This document shows, piece after piece, positions 42,566 through 51,515 of a DNA stretch of 57,358 nucleotides. The stretch lies in the NCBI GenBank assembly GCA_025359265.1, contig JANYHB010000057.1, forward strand, positions 1-57,358. The letters run 5' to 3'. The stretch is from Hyphomicrobiales bacterium. GTDB taxonomy: Bacteria; Pseudomonadota; Alphaproteobacteria; Rhizobiales; Aestuariivirgaceae. A program made the position numbers and the translations under genes. Each line of letters opens with the position of its first letter. Within the stretch, counting starts at the first letter, position 1. The notes under the pieces were generated by a model. It worked only from the letters and a program-made list of their open reading frames with translations. It did no database searches and was not told the origin of the DNA.

Positions 42566-43966
42566 TTATTCTGCCGCTTCGACATTTTCGTCGTCTTCGA
42601 ACTTGCGAGGACGCAAGGCCTGTTCCTTTTTCAGTTCATCGGCCACCAGAAAAGCCATTTCCAGCGCCTGAGCTGCGTTGAGACGCGGATCACAGAACGT
42701 GTGGTAACGATCATTCAGGTCTTCATCACGCAGGGCGCGGAGTCCCCCCGTGCATTCCGTCACATCCTTGCCCGTCATCTCAACATGAATGCCGCCGGCA
42801 TGCGTGCCCTCAGCGCGGTGGACGGCCATGAAATGGCGCACCTCGTTGAGGATCGCATCAAAGGGGCGCGTTTTATAACCTGATGTTGACTTGATGGTAT
42901 TGCCATGCATCGGGTCGCATGACCAAACCACTACCCGGCCCTCGCGCTTCACCGCGCGAATAAGTTCAGGCAAATGCTTTTCAACTTTGTCAAAGCCGAA
43001 ACGCGAGATTAATGTCAGGCGGCCGGGCTCGTTCTCGGGATTAAGAACATCAATGAGTTTAATCAACTCGTCAGGCTTCAGTGAGGGGCCACATTTCAAC
43101 CCGATGGGGTTTTTAATGCCGCGCGCAAACTCTACATGGGCGTGATCCAGTTGGCGTGTGCGGTCTCCAACCCAAAGCATATGGCCAGAGGTGGCATAAT
43201 AGTCGCCACTGGTGGAATCGACCCGTGTCATCGCCTGCTCATAACCCAGCAACAGCGCCTCGTGGCTGGTGAAGAAATCTGTTGAGCGCAGTTGTGGGGC
43301 CGTTTCCGCCGTGATGCCGCAAGCACGCATGAAGCCCATGGCTTCGGTGATGCGGGAGGAGAGCTCTTCATATTGCGCAGAAGCTGGAGAATCTTTCAGG
43401 AAACCCAATGTCCACTGGTGCACATGTTCCAAATTGGCATAGCCACCTTGGGCAAAGGCGCGCAGCAGATTAAGCGTGGCCGCCGACTGACGATAAGCCA
43501 TGATCTGGCGCTCAGGATCGGGCACGCGGCCTTCAACAGTTGCGGCAGAGTCATTTACGATGTCACCGCGATAAATCGGATATTCAACACCATCAATGGT
43601 TTCGGTTGGCGAAGAGCGCGGCTTCGCAAACTGACCGGCAATGCGGCCCACTTTGACCACAGGCTGGCCACCAGCAAAGGTTAGCACCACCGCCATTTGC
43701 AAGAAGACGCGGAAGAAATCGCGGATATTATCAGCCGAGTGTTCAGCGAAGCTCTCGGCGCAGTCTCCGCCTTGGAGAAGGAAGCCTTTGCCCTCAGAAA
43801 CCTTGGCAAGCTTTCGCTTTAATTTGCGTGCCTCACCCGCAAAAACCAGCGGCGGAAAACCGGCCAAGCGCTGCTCCACAATGCTCAGCTTTGACGCATC
43901 AGCATAAAACGGCATCTGCTGCACGGGAAATTTCCGCCAACTGTCAGGTGCCCATTTCGTCGTCAT
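42566..43966 (-). CDS. Class II 3-deoxy-7-phosphoheptulonate (DAHP) synthase
   Basis: This enzyme condenses PEP and erythrose 4-phosphate in the first step of the shikimate pathway. The 466-residue plant-type (class II) sequence is recognised from [59 protein letters not shown], and [13 protein letters not shown] with its Cys/His metal ligands. The alphaproteobacterial enzymes are often of this class. It stands as a single gene with its own terminator. Confidence 0.95.
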   Translation of the reverse strand: MTTKWAPDSWRKFPVQQMPFYADASKLSIVEQRLAGFPPLVFAGEARKLKRKLAKVSEGKGFLLQGGDCAESFAEHSADNIRDFFRVFLQMAVVLTFAGGQPVVKVGRIAGQFAKPRSSPTETIDGVEYPIYRGDIVNDSAATVEGRVPDPERQIMAYRQSAATLNLLRAFAQGGYANLEHVHQWTLGFLKDSPASAQYEELSSRITEAMGFMRACGITAETAPQLRSTDFFTSHEALLLGYEQAMTRVDSTSGDYYATSGHMLWVGDRTRQLDHAHVEFARGIKNPIGLKCGPSLKPDELIKLIDVLNPENEPGRLTLISRFGFDKVEKHLPELIRAVKREGRVVVWSCDPMHGNTIKSTSGYKTRPFDAILNEVRHFMAVHRAEGTHAGGIHVEMTGKDVTECTGGLRALRDEDLNDRYHTFCDPRLNAAQALEMAFLVADELKKEQALRPRKFEDDENVEAAE

Positions 43967-44167
43967 TTTAAAACTCCATACCCAGAACGGCCCCTATAAG
44001 GCTTAGCACGCCAATATGCCAGTTTACATTTTCCGGCAACCAAACGTTAACGCCCTCTTGCTATAAATTGCCTGTTAAAGCTGTTTTTAAAAAATGGCGA
44101 AGCTTTCGGCTTTAACAGATATTAACCATGTTGGCGGCTTTTACATTGCCATTGATTGGAGCGGCGG

Positions 44168-44461
44168 TTGCACAATTTAATAGAAACTTTGCGGCTTGGC
44201 GATGTTCAACATTTTTTTTGGACGGGCCACCCGCCTATTATTATCCAGCTCATCGCGATCAATACCATACTTATGGTCATCCTCATTTTAAAGCGAGCTC
44301 GCGAGACAAATCCCTCGCGACGCCCCGCCACGATATTTCTGCAATGCGTTCTCATTGTCACCAACTTTGCGGTTTTGTGCCAAGAGCAATGGATGCCCTA
44401 TGCCGATCATAGCCGCACTATTTTCATGGAAGAAGTCAGCCACTATACCAGAGCCTATTGA
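44168..44461 (+). CDS. Small membrane protein, unrecognised
   Basis: A frame of about 97 residues encodes two hydrophobic helices, PPIIIQLIAINTILMVILIL and TIFLQCVLIVTNFAVLC, with a basic link KRARETNPSRRP between. The layout is a two-helix inner-membrane protein with both ends on the same side. The start at TTG 44168 has GGAG 7 bp upstream; a TTG at 44156 is an alternative. I do not recognise a family. A TTAACG...TATAAA stretch near 44045 may be its promoter. It is convergent with DUF2093. Confidence 0.6.
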   Translation: MHNLIETLRLGDVQHFFWTGHPPIIIQLIAINTILMVILILKRARETNPSRRPATIFLQCVLIVTNFAVLCQEQWMPYADHSRTIFMEEVSHYTRAY

Positions 44462-44467
44462 TCGAAT

Positions 44468-44680
44468 TCAGCGCTTGTGAGCCGCCAGAGACTCGATTGC
44501 TGATTTATAGGCCTCTTGTTTATCCACGCTCCAATAGCGCAAGTTATCAATCCTGATTGGATCACCCGAAACGGCACAGCGCACGTAATCGCCTTCGCGA
44601 AGAACCTGGAAATCAGCATCGAGGTAGCGCAGCTTGGCTTCGCGTTGTGGCTGGACTGGATGGCCTTGGAAATTCATCAC
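44468..44680 (-). CDS. DUF2093 family protein
   Basis: The 70-residue protein matches DUF2093: REAKLRYLDADFQVLREGDYVRCAVSGDPI followed by LRYWSVDKQEAY (given here in two parts). The family is small, alphaproteobacterial, and often directly downstream of xseA, as it is here. No function is known. The frame ends with a basic tail. Confidence 0.85.
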   Translation of the reverse strand: MMNFQGHPVQPQREAKLRYLDADFQVLREGDYVRCAVSGDPIRIDNLRYWSVDKQEAYKSAIESLAAHKR

Positions 44681-44705
44681 CCAAATATAGCTGCACTACA
44701 ATTAA

Positions 44706-44743
44706 ATTAAAAGAGTGTGCCTTGTAGATTAAAAGAGTGTGCC
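44706..44743. repeat. 22-bp tandem duplication at the xseA 3' end
   Basis: ATTAAAAGAGTGTGCC occurs at 44706-44721 and again at 44728-44743, a 16-bp perfect match with a period of 22 bp. The second copy contains the xseA stop and its last codons (GTLF-stop). The first copy, beyond the stop, repeats the same codons. It is a small duplication outside the reading frame and should be harmless. Confidence 0.7.
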
Positions 44744-46129
44744 CTGCGATTTTGGTTTTGTGGCAATCACTGCCAACCGGCCGTCGGCCATTTCAATCTG
44801 AAGAGTGGCTTCGGGTTTGATGTTTGCCACACCCCGCAAAGGTGTTCCCGCTTGATTGCGCAGTACGGCAAAACCGCGCGACAAAACCGACTTATAGCTG
44901 AGGGCCGCCAGCAGTTTGGATTCACTCGCAAGCCTGTCCTTCGTCTTCACCATGAACTGTCGCAGCGCACGCGTGTTCCGTTGTTGTATTTCGCCTATAC
45001 GGCGGCGGCCTTCGCGCACGCGCAGTCGTAATGGCTGCACGTTGAGACGGCCGGTTTGACGCGTCAATGCAACGGTGTGAGTTTGCAAATTGGACTTTAG
45101 GGCACGGGGCAACTTATCTCCGGCCCCATCGAGACTTTGGCGTGCCAATGCCACGATCTCATCGGGCTTGGGCAAGGCCCGCGATGCAGCTTGCAAACGC
45201 AGGCGCACTTCCGACAGCACGCGAGACAGGCCGCGCTTCTGTCGCGCGTTCAGGCTTGCTGTTTCAGCCAGTAAATCCATCCGCACAGGAACGGCTTTTT
45301 CAGCGGCGGCTGTGGGTGTGGGCGCGCGCCAATCTGCGGCATAATCAATCAAGCTGGTATCTGTTTCATGGCCAATGGCAGCGATGATTGGGATCGCGCT
45401 GGCCGCCACGGCACGCACGACGATTTCTTCGTTGAACGGCATCAGATCTTCCAGCGATCCGCCGCCCCGCGCCACAATCAGCAAATCTGGCTTCTGCTCC
45501 ATCTCGTTGAAGCCGATGACGGCGGCGGCCACTTCGGCGGCGGCCGTTTCACCCTGCACGCGCACCGGCCAAACAATTACATGCCGTGGGAAACGATCAT
45601 TCAAGCGGTGCAGAATATCGCGGATAACAGCGCCAGTAGGCGAAGTGATGACGCCGATTAGCTGCGGCAAGTATGGCAGCGGCTTTTTGTGCGCACTATC
45701 AAACAAACCTTCAGCGGCCAACGTTTTGCGACGCTCTGCAAGCAAAGCCATTAAAGCGCCAACACCTGCCGGTTCAATATTTTCGATGATGATTTGATAG
45801 CTGGACTTGTTTGGATAAGAACTGATCTTGCCGGTGGCGATCACTTCCAGCCCTTCTTGCATTTTGCCGCGAAGTTTTGTGAAAGCGCCACGCCAAATGA
45901 TGGCATCAATTTTGGCGCTTTCATCTTTCAGTGCAAAATAAACATGGCCGGATGAGTGCGCGCCCCGATACCCTGAAATCTCACCACGCACGCGCACTTG
46001 GCCGAAGCGATCTTCCAAAGTGCGTTTCAGCGCCTGTGAAAGTTCGCTCACTGATTGCTCCGCCAGATTAGCTTTGGGCGGTTTGATGATTTCCCCGGTT
46101 TCGGGGTCAAAATCTTGGGGGATGGACAC
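44729..46129 (-). CDS. xseA: Exodeoxyribonuclease VII large subunit
   Basis: XseA is the catalytic subunit that degrades single-stranded DNA. The N-terminal OB-fold has [25 protein letters not shown]-type sequence (here split at the Gly-Arg). The catalytic domain contains [18 protein letters not shown], the conserved [15 protein letters not shown] and [21 protein letters not shown] long helical, Arg-rich coiled part (about 270-420) follows, where the small subunit binds. Length is 466 residues. DUF2093 lies 48 bp downstream. xseB is not in the window. Confidence 0.95.
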   Translation of the reverse strand: MSIPQDFDPETGEIIKPPKANLAEQSVSELSQALKRTLEDRFGQVRVRGEISGYRGAHSSGHVYFALKDESAKIDAIIWRGAFTKLRGKMQEGLEVIATGKISSYPNKSSYQIIIENIEPAGVGALMALLAERRKTLAAEGLFDSAHKKPLPYLPQLIGVITSPTGAVIRDILHRLNDRFPRHVIVWPVRVQGETAAAEVAAAVIGFNEMEQKPDLLIVARGGGSLEDLMPFNEEIVVRAVAASAIPIIAAIGHETDTSLIDYAADWRAPTPTAAAEKAVPVRMDLLAETASLNARQKRGLSRVLSEVRLRLQAASRALPKPDEIVALARQSLDGAGDKLPRALKSNLQTHTVALTRQTGRLNVQPLRLRVREGRRRIGEIQQRNTRALRQFMVKTKDRLASESKLLAALSYKSVLSRGFAVLRNQAGTPLRGVANIKPEATLQIEMADGRLAVIATKPKSQGTLF

Positions 46130-46273
46130 GTTGTGTGATTCTCAAACTCTTTGATGAAAACCATTATAGGGCAAATTCGGCGCATGTGAAATTGCGTTAC
46201 GAGGCGAATGGGGCGGCGGGGTTTATCTCTTGATCACCGCCAGCGCGATATGAACAGCATTCCGGCAGACTTT

Positions 46274-46289
46274 AGAAAACGTTTTCTAT
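46274..46289. promoter_or_regulatory. LacI-type operator palindrome upstream of the AKR gene
   Basis: TAGAAAACGTTTTCTA is a perfect 16-bp palindrome with the central CG pair characteristic of LacI-family operators. It lies 52 bp upstream of the remnant ORF and about 190 bp before the aldo/keto reductase start. A LacI regulator is encoded 1.3 kb away, but which regulator binds here is not shown. Confidence 0.6.
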
Positions 46290-46340
46290 TGCTCATCAGC
46301 TATTTTTTTGGCAAGCAGCACCATGCTCTCAGGGATCTAA

Positions 46341-46472
46341 CCTCGTGGCCAAATCCAAACAGATTTTGAATGGAAACATCAAAAGCATGGTTTGCCACGC
46401 GCGGTTGAGAACAAAGCCCTCAGCGAGCGCGCCTTGCCCAAACCACTGGCCCCCCGCCCACTGAAAGCCTGA
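46341..46472 (+). pseudogene. Possible 3' remnant of a lost gene before the aldo/keto reductase
   Basis: An open frame of 44 codons without a start ends at TGA 46470-46472, 3 bp before the aldo/keto reductase ATG. The C-terminal part reads like protein sequence (VENKALSERALPKPLAPRPLK) and uses the common GC-ending codons of the region. A stop at 46338 closes it upstream. The spacing to the next ATG resembles an operon joint, so it may be the tail of a deleted gene. No family was recognised. The rest of 46130-46475 holds only the palindrome. Confidence 0.35.
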
Positions 46473-46475
46473 AGC

Positions 46476-47516
46476 ATGAATTATGTTCCCGCGCCAAACC
46501 GCTACGACAAAATGGTCTACAACGCTTGCGGAAAATCCGGGTTGAAGTTGCCCCTGATTTCGCTTGGGTTGTGGCATAATTTTGGCGATGACGTTGCGCA
46601 CCAGACCAAGCAGGAAATCGTTCGCGCGGCATTTGATAGCGGCATCACACACTTTGATCTCGCCAATAATTATGGCCCGCCGTCGGGTGCCTCCGAACTG
46701 GCTTTTGGTGAGATTCTCCGCAACGATTTGAGGGGTTATCGAGATGAGATCGTGGTCTCAACAAAGGCTGGGTATCTGATGTGGCCCGGGCCTTATGGTG
46801 AGTGGGGCAGCCGCAAATATATTTTAGCCAGTCTTGACCAAAGCCTGCGGAGGCTTGGCCTTGACTATGTGGATATATTCTACTCCCACCGTTTTGATCC
46901 CCATACGCCGCTTGAGGAAACGATGGGGGCTCTTGACCAGGCAGTGCGATCTGGCAAGGCGCTCTATGTCGGCGTATCATCTTACAATTCCAAGCGAACA
47001 AAAGAAGCGGCGGCGATTTTGCAACGCCTTGGCACACCTTTTATTATTCACCAACCTAGCTATTCGATGTTGAATCGATGGGTAGAAAAAGACGGCCTGC
47101 TTGATACGCTCGACGGGCTAGGCGTGGGTTCGATAGCCTTTACGCCATTGGCGCAGGGCCTGTTGACAAATAAATATCTTGCGGGAATTCCGCAGGGCAG
47201 TCGGGCCACGCAAAGCAAGAGCTTGCCTCAAGATTTCATCACCACGGAAGTTTTGGTAAATCTAAAAGCGCTCAACGCAATAGCCGAGCGTCGTGGCCAA
47301 AGCCTGGCGTAGATGGCGATTGCCTGGGTGCTGCGCAAGGGGCTGATCACTTCGGCTCTCATTGGTGCAAGCCAAGCCTCGCAAGTGCGCGAATGTGCTG
47401 CCGCGATTGAAAACCGCGAATTCAGTTCAGCGGAATTGGTCGAGATCGACAAATACGCCAGGGACATGAATATCAATCTTTGGAATGCATCCAGCGAGAA
47501 TTCCGGAAGTGCCTGA
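46476..47516 (+). pseudogene. YghZ-like aldo/keto reductase gene interrupted by an in-frame TAG
   Basis: The frame encodes a full aldo/keto reductase of the YghZ (L-glyceraldehyde 3-phosphate reductase) type: NRYDKMVYNACGKSGLKLP at the start, the GLWHNFGDD block, catalytic Asp and Tyr in FDLANNYGPPSG, Lys in VSTKAGY, and His in YSHRFDP. After 278 residues a TAG codon (47310-47312) stops it within GQSLA-stop-MAIAWVLR. The same frame continues for 67 codons with the expected last part (SALIGASQASQV). Related proteins have Gln at this site, so one C-to-T change explains it. Loss of about 68 C-terminal residues probably inactivates the enzyme unless the codon is read through. Confidence 0.82.
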
Positions 47517-47542
47517 ACAATTAAAAATTTTCTAACCCGTGC

Positions 47543-48580
47543 TCAGCGTGGGGCTTTTCCAGTACTTTGCCGCGCGATGATTTCGTAACCCAAATCGAAT
47601 TGTCTTTTGATCGTGGATGGATTGCCCGCCATCATGTTGATTGCTGTCTCGGCTGCCAGTTTGCCGATTTCGCGGCGGTGGATAGCAACAGATGATAGCG
47701 ATGGTGACGAATAGGCAGCAAATTCAAGATCATGGAATCCGAGAATGGAAACTACTTCGGGAACGTGAAGGCCCAACTGACGACATTTCATCAGGGCCCC
47801 CAGTGCAAGATTATCATCACTGCAGAACAGGGCCTCGGGAATCTTGCTGTTTTCGGCCACGTCGCTCATGATGGCTGAGCCCAAGGCAATGCTGCTGCGT
47901 TCGGCCTTGTGAGCGAGTAAGTTGGTATAGGAAAGGTTGGCTTCCTCCATCGCTCTGCGGTAGCCGCTCAGGCGTGCCGCAGCGCGCACGTCGAGATTGC
48001 CGATAACAAAACCAATTCTCCGGTGACCGAGATCAATAAGGAATTTTGTCGCGTCGTAGCCCGCCTGTGACTGCGACAAACCGATGTTGATATTGATCGG
48101 ATCATCCGTGAGTTCGAAAGTCTCGATCACCGGAACTTTTGATTTCTGCAACAGACGGCGGGCCATGGGTGTGTGGTCAATGCCGACTATGATGATGGCT
48201 TCAACGCGTTGGCCCAACAACGTTCGTATTGCCTTTTCTTCTTCATGAAGGGAATAATGGCTATTGAACACGATGACTTGATAACCGGATTCGAGAAATA
48301 CTTCGTGCAGTGCCAAAAGGTATTCCGCAAAGATGACGTTGTAGAGTGTGGGTACAATCACTCCAATGGAATGACTTCTGGAAGATGCGAGGCGACTGGC
48401 CGCCAGATTTGGCACGTAGGCCAACTTATGCACAGCCGCATCAATGCGCTGTCGCAATTCTGGCGAAACAGTGTCCGGCTTGCGCAATGCGCGCGAGACT
48501 GTGATAGGGCTGACTTTTGCAAGCTTGGCCACGTCATCCAGAGTTTTTCGTCTTTTTGTGATGTCCGCCTCCCCCAGCAA
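47543..48580 (-). CDS. LacI family transcriptional regulator
   Basis: A sugar-responsive repressor. The N-terminal DNA-binding part TLDDVAKLAKVSPITVSRAL contains the helix-turn-helix, followed by the hinge helix NLAASRLASSRS. The periplasmic-binding-protein fold follows (SIGVIVPTLYNVIFAEYL, LGHRRIGFVIG, VSILGFHDLEF). Length is 345 residues. The frame begins TTG at 48580 with no ribosome-binding site. A strong GGGGGAGG stretch lies before an ATC codon at residue 7, so the true start is uncertain. It is divergent from a sugar importer and probably controls that operon. Confidence 0.88.
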   Translation of the reverse strand: MLGEADITKRRKTLDDVAKLAKVSPITVSRALRKPDTVSPELRQRIDAAVHKLAYVPNLAASRLASSRSHSIGVIVPTLYNVIFAEYLLALHEVFLESGYQVIVFNSHYSLHEEEKAIRTLLGQRVEAIIIVGIDHTPMARRLLQKSKVPVIETFELTDDPININIGLSQSQAGYDATKFLIDLGHRRIGFVIGNLDVRAAARLSGYRRAMEEANLSYTNLLAHKAERSSIALGSAIMSDVAENSKIPEALFCSDDNLALGALMKCRQLGLHVPEVVSILGFHDLEFAAYSSPSLSSVAIHRREIGKLAAETAINMMAGNPSTIKRQFDLGYEIIARQSTGKAPR

Positions 48581-48635
48581 CGGGAATTTCTTAGCTCAAT
48601 TTATTAGCGCGCGTGAGTTCAAAGTTCAATAAATT

Positions 48636-48649
48636 TGACAGCGCTGTCA
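48636..48649. promoter_or_regulatory. LacI-type operator overlapping the sugar-importer promoter
   Basis: TGACAGCGCTGTCA is a perfect 14-bp palindrome with central GC, a common LacI-family operator form in alphaproteobacteria. It overlaps a TTGACA box (48635-48640), the probable -35 of the importer operon. A weak -10 (TTAAGC) would lie 15 bp on. It sits between the divergent regulator gene and the importer, so it is the natural target of this LacI protein. Confidence 0.7.
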
Positions 48650-48761
48650 TTTGTGTTAAGCATGTCTCTCCGGGTGAGTATTTTAATGTTTCGAAATAAT
48701 CGAACGCGCAACCGGAATGGCAGTACGGAATCATCCGTGGCCTCATTTGGGAGGATAGTTC

Positions 48762-49904
48762 ATGACATCATCACCGACTTTCAGGCACGCCCTAGCGTTG
48801 GGCTTGTCGGTTTCTTTTTTTGCGGCTCTTACTGTGACGGCTCATGCCACCGGCCCTGAAATCGTTGCTGGCCCGCCAGCGCAGCCCGAATGCTTTTCCC
48901 CCTGGGGAAAAGATACGAAATTTTTTAAGTTCCCCAAAAAAGCTGGCAAATTCCGCATTGCCTTGGCCAATGGCTATATTGCCAACACGTGGCGCATACA
49001 AATGATTCAAACCGCGAAAGCCTACGCGGCCCAGCCTGAAGTTGCAGCAAAGCTCAAAGAATTCAAGGTTGTCTCAACCGGCGAGGATGTGCCCGCACAG
49101 ATTTCTGCCATTAACAACTTCATCGACTCTGGCTATGATGCAATTGTTGTCAACGCGCAAAATCCAACGGCCTTTGGCCCCGTTATCAAGCGCGCCAAGG
49201 AAGCTGGTGTGGTTCTTGTTGCCTTCGACAATATCCTCGATACGCAAGATGCCATAAACGTGAATGTCGATCAAAAGGGCCTGGGTGTTTTATGGGCCAA
49301 TTGGCTGATTAAGAATGTGCCCGGTGGTGGCAAGATTCTCGAAGTGCGCGGCGTGGCCGGCACCTCAGTCGATACTGACCGGCACAACGGCATTCATGAA
49401 ACATTGGATGCTTCTGGCAAGAAGTGGGCCGTTACTGAAGTTGTTGGCAAATGGGACGATGGTGTTGCACAGAAGGCAACCGCTGATGCAATCGCGACCA
49501 ATGGCCCGTTCGTGGGCATTACAGGCCAAGGCGGAGACACTGGTATCGTTCAGGCCATGATTGATGCCAAGCACGCCTTTGTGCCGTTTGGCGGTGAAAC
49601 CGAAAACGGCTTCCGCAAATTCTGCGCTGCTCATGCTGCGGATGGTTTGAAGTGCTCATCAGCAGGCACTGGCCCCGCCCAAGTTGCCGTTGCCATCAAG
49701 ACGGCAATCGCGGCTCTTGAAGGCCAAGTGGTTCCGCAATCTGTGAAACTGCCTTTGGCTATTGTCGAGGATCCGAACTTTAAAGCGGATGCTGACTTTT
49801 TCCCGAAACAGTCCGACAATTTTTTTGTTGGTAATGCTTTCCCAACCTGCGGCATCAATTTCACCGCACAGGAAATCATGGGGCAATCGAAAGAAAACCA
49901 ATAG
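48762..49904 (+). CDS. Sugar ABC transporter substrate-binding protein (CUT2, ribose type)
   Basis: A periplasmic binding protein with a signal peptide (residues 1-30, ending TAHAT). The ribose-type binding fold is seen in FRIALANGYIANTWRIQMIQTAKA, IDSGYDAIVVNAQNP, VVLVAFDNILD and FVGITGQGGDTGIVQAM. Two cysteine-containing stretches (PECFSPW and FPTCGINF) lie at the two ends. Length is 380 residues, longer than RbsB (about 300). The sugar cannot be told from the sequence. A GGGAGG ribosome-binding site precedes the ATG. The ATPase and two permeases follow. Confidence 0.9.
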   Translation: MTSSPTFRHALALGLSVSFFAALTVTAHATGPEIVAGPPAQPECFSPWGKDTKFFKFPKKAGKFRIALANGYIANTWRIQMIQTAKAYAAQPEVAAKLKEFKVVSTGEDVPAQISAINNFIDSGYDAIVVNAQNPTAFGPVIKRAKEAGVVLVAFDNILDTQDAINVNVDQKGLGVLWANWLIKNVPGGGKILEVRGVAGTSVDTDRHNGIHETLDASGKKWAVTEVVGKWDDGVAQKATADAIATNGPFVGITGQGGDTGIVQAMIDAKHAFVPFGGETENGFRKFCAAHAADGLKCSSAGTGPAQVAVAIKTAIAALEGQVVPQSVKLPLAIVEDPNFKADADFFPKQSDNFFVGNAFPTCGINFTAQEIMGQSKENQ

Positions 49905-49924
49905 CTTGTTCTAAACTCCCGAGT

Positions 49925-49952
49925 GGTGTCGCAGAAGAAATTCTGCGGCGCC
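49925..49952 (+). other. Intercistronic hairpin after the binding-protein gene
   Basis: GGTGTCGCAGAA pairs with TTCTGCGGCGCC around the loop GAAA, a 12-bp stem with two G-U pairs. A GAAA tetraloop adds stability. It lies 20 bp past the binding-protein stop and before the ATPase start. ATTTTGG follows, which is a weak T-run, so partial termination or mRNA protection is likely. Confidence 0.65.
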
Positions 49953-49982
49953 ATTTTGGTGTATAATGGCGATGGAGCAGCT

Positions 49983-51515
49983 TTGGTCGAAATAAAACCT
50001 ATATTGCGCATGGCGGGCGTGTCAAAACGCTATGGGGGCGTTCGCGCGTTGGAGAAGGCCGACCTTGAAGTCAGGCCCGGCCGCATCCATGCAATTCTGG
50101 GCGAAAACGGGGCCGGCAAATCCACACTCATAAAAATAATGGCTGGCGTGGTCGCTCCCGATCACGGCAAAATGCTTCTGGATGATACTGAGGTTTCTTT
50201 TTCTTCTCCCGCCGCGGCCAATAAGGCAGGCATCGTTTGCATATTCCAGGAGCTGTCCTTAATCCCCGATCTCTCAGTTGCTGATAATATCGTGATCAGT
50301 GATCCACCAACGCGGTTGGGGCTGATCGATCGCAAACAACAGCGGAAAATTGCTGAGCAAGCTTTGGCACGCGCGGGCGCTGAAGATATCCACCCGCTCT
50401 CACTGGTAAAAGATTTGCCTTTGTCGCGCCGACAAATGGTGGAAATCGCCAAGGCGTTGGCACGCAAGCCACGCATTCTCATTCTTGACGAGGCCACGTC
50501 AGCGCTCACTGTGGCAGACGTTACAAAAATATTTGGGGTCCTCAAGCGTTTGCGGAATGAAGGTTTGGCACTGCTTTATATTTCCCATCGCATGCACGAA
50601 ATTGCTGAGTTGGCAGATGAGTGCACAGTTTTTCGCAATGGCCATAAGGTTGAAACCTACAAAGCAGGAAACAAAACCGATACACAAGTTGTCGAGTTGA
50701 TGATCGGCCGTGAATATAAAAATGTGTTTCCACCAAAGGCCGAGCGGAAAACCCTGGAAAACGCACCTGTGCTGCAAACGAAAGGATTAACTTGGACTGA
50801 CAGACTTAAGGATATTTCACTTACAGCGCGTGCGGGAGAAATTGTGGGCTTGGGTGGCCTTGACGGCCAGGGCCAGCGTGAACTGCTGTTGGCATTGTTT
50901 GGTGTCTTGCGCAGGTGTTCAGGTGATATTTTGATCAATGGCAAGAAGGTGATCATCAACAGCCCGGTTGCCGCCAAAGCCGACAGAATCGGTATGGCTC
51001 TGGTTCCTGAGGATCGCAAGACAGAGGGCTTGATGCTGCCTATGACGGTGCGTGACAATCTTTCTTTTGCTGCTCTGCGCCGCATTACCAATTCCGGCAT
51101 TGTCAATCGGGCCAAGGAACAGAAACTAATTGACGAGATGATTGCTTTGCTCGCAATCAAAACAGCCAGTGCCGATATTCCCGTTGGGTCACTATCGGGC
51201 GGCAACCAACAAAAGGTGGTGATTGCCAAGTGGTTGATGAACCAGCCGCGGATCATCTTGCTGAACGACCCAACGCGCGGCATTGACGTTGGCACCAAGC
51301 AGGAGTTGTATGTGTTGTTGCGAAAACTTGCCTATGACGGTGCCGCAATACTCTTCTATTCAACTGACTATGATGAATTGATCGGCTGCTGTGACCGTGT
51401 TCTGGTGCTATATGATGGCAAGATTCATCGCGAGTTAAAGGGTGCTGAAATCACTGAGCACACCCTGATTGCCAGCGCTCTTAACGTTGAAACTGATCGG
51501 GTGAGCCATCCATGA
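49983..51515 (+). CDS. Sugar ABC transporter, double ATP-binding protein (RbsA-type)
   Basis: The CUT2 ATPase with two ABC domains in one chain. The first has GENGAGKST, the Q-loop FQELSLIPDLS, a modified signature PLSRRQMVEIAKAL and ILDEATSALT. The second has a degenerate Walker A (GLGGLDGQGQRE), LSGGNQQKVVIAKWL and LLNDPTRGIDVG, as in RbsA and XylG. The frame is open from GTG 49923, but that point is at the base of a hairpin. TTG 49983 has GGAG 6 bp upstream and starts VEIKPILRMAG, so it is preferred (510 residues). Confidence 0.9.
   Translation: MVEIKPILRMAGVSKRYGGVRALEKADLEVRPGRIHAILGENGAGKSTLIKIMAGVVAPDHGKMLLDDTEVSFSSPAAANKAGIVCIFQELSLIPDLSVADNIVISDPPTRLGLIDRKQQRKIAEQALARAGAEDIHPLSLVKDLPLSRRQMVEIAKALARKPRILILDEATSALTVADVTKIFGVLKRLRNEGLALLYISHRMHEIAELADECTVFRNGHKVETYKAGNKTDTQVVELMIGREYKNVFPPKAERKTLENAPVLQTKGLTWTDRLKDISLTARAGEIVGLGGLDGQGQRELLLALFGVLRRCSGDILINGKKVIINSPVAAKADRIGMALVPEDRKTEGLMLPMTVRDNLSFAALRRITNSGIVNRAKEQKLIDEMIALLAIKTASADIPVGSLSGGNQQKVVIAKWLMNQPRIILLNDPTRGIDVGTKQELYVLLRKLAYDGAAILFYSTDYDELIGCCDRVLVLYDGKIHRELKGAEITEHTLIASALNVETDRVSHP

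Noticed and set aside
44706-44743. Direct repeats considered as iterons of an origin or an attachment site
   Set aside because: Only two copies exist, they lie at the xseA stop, and no integrase or replication gene is near.
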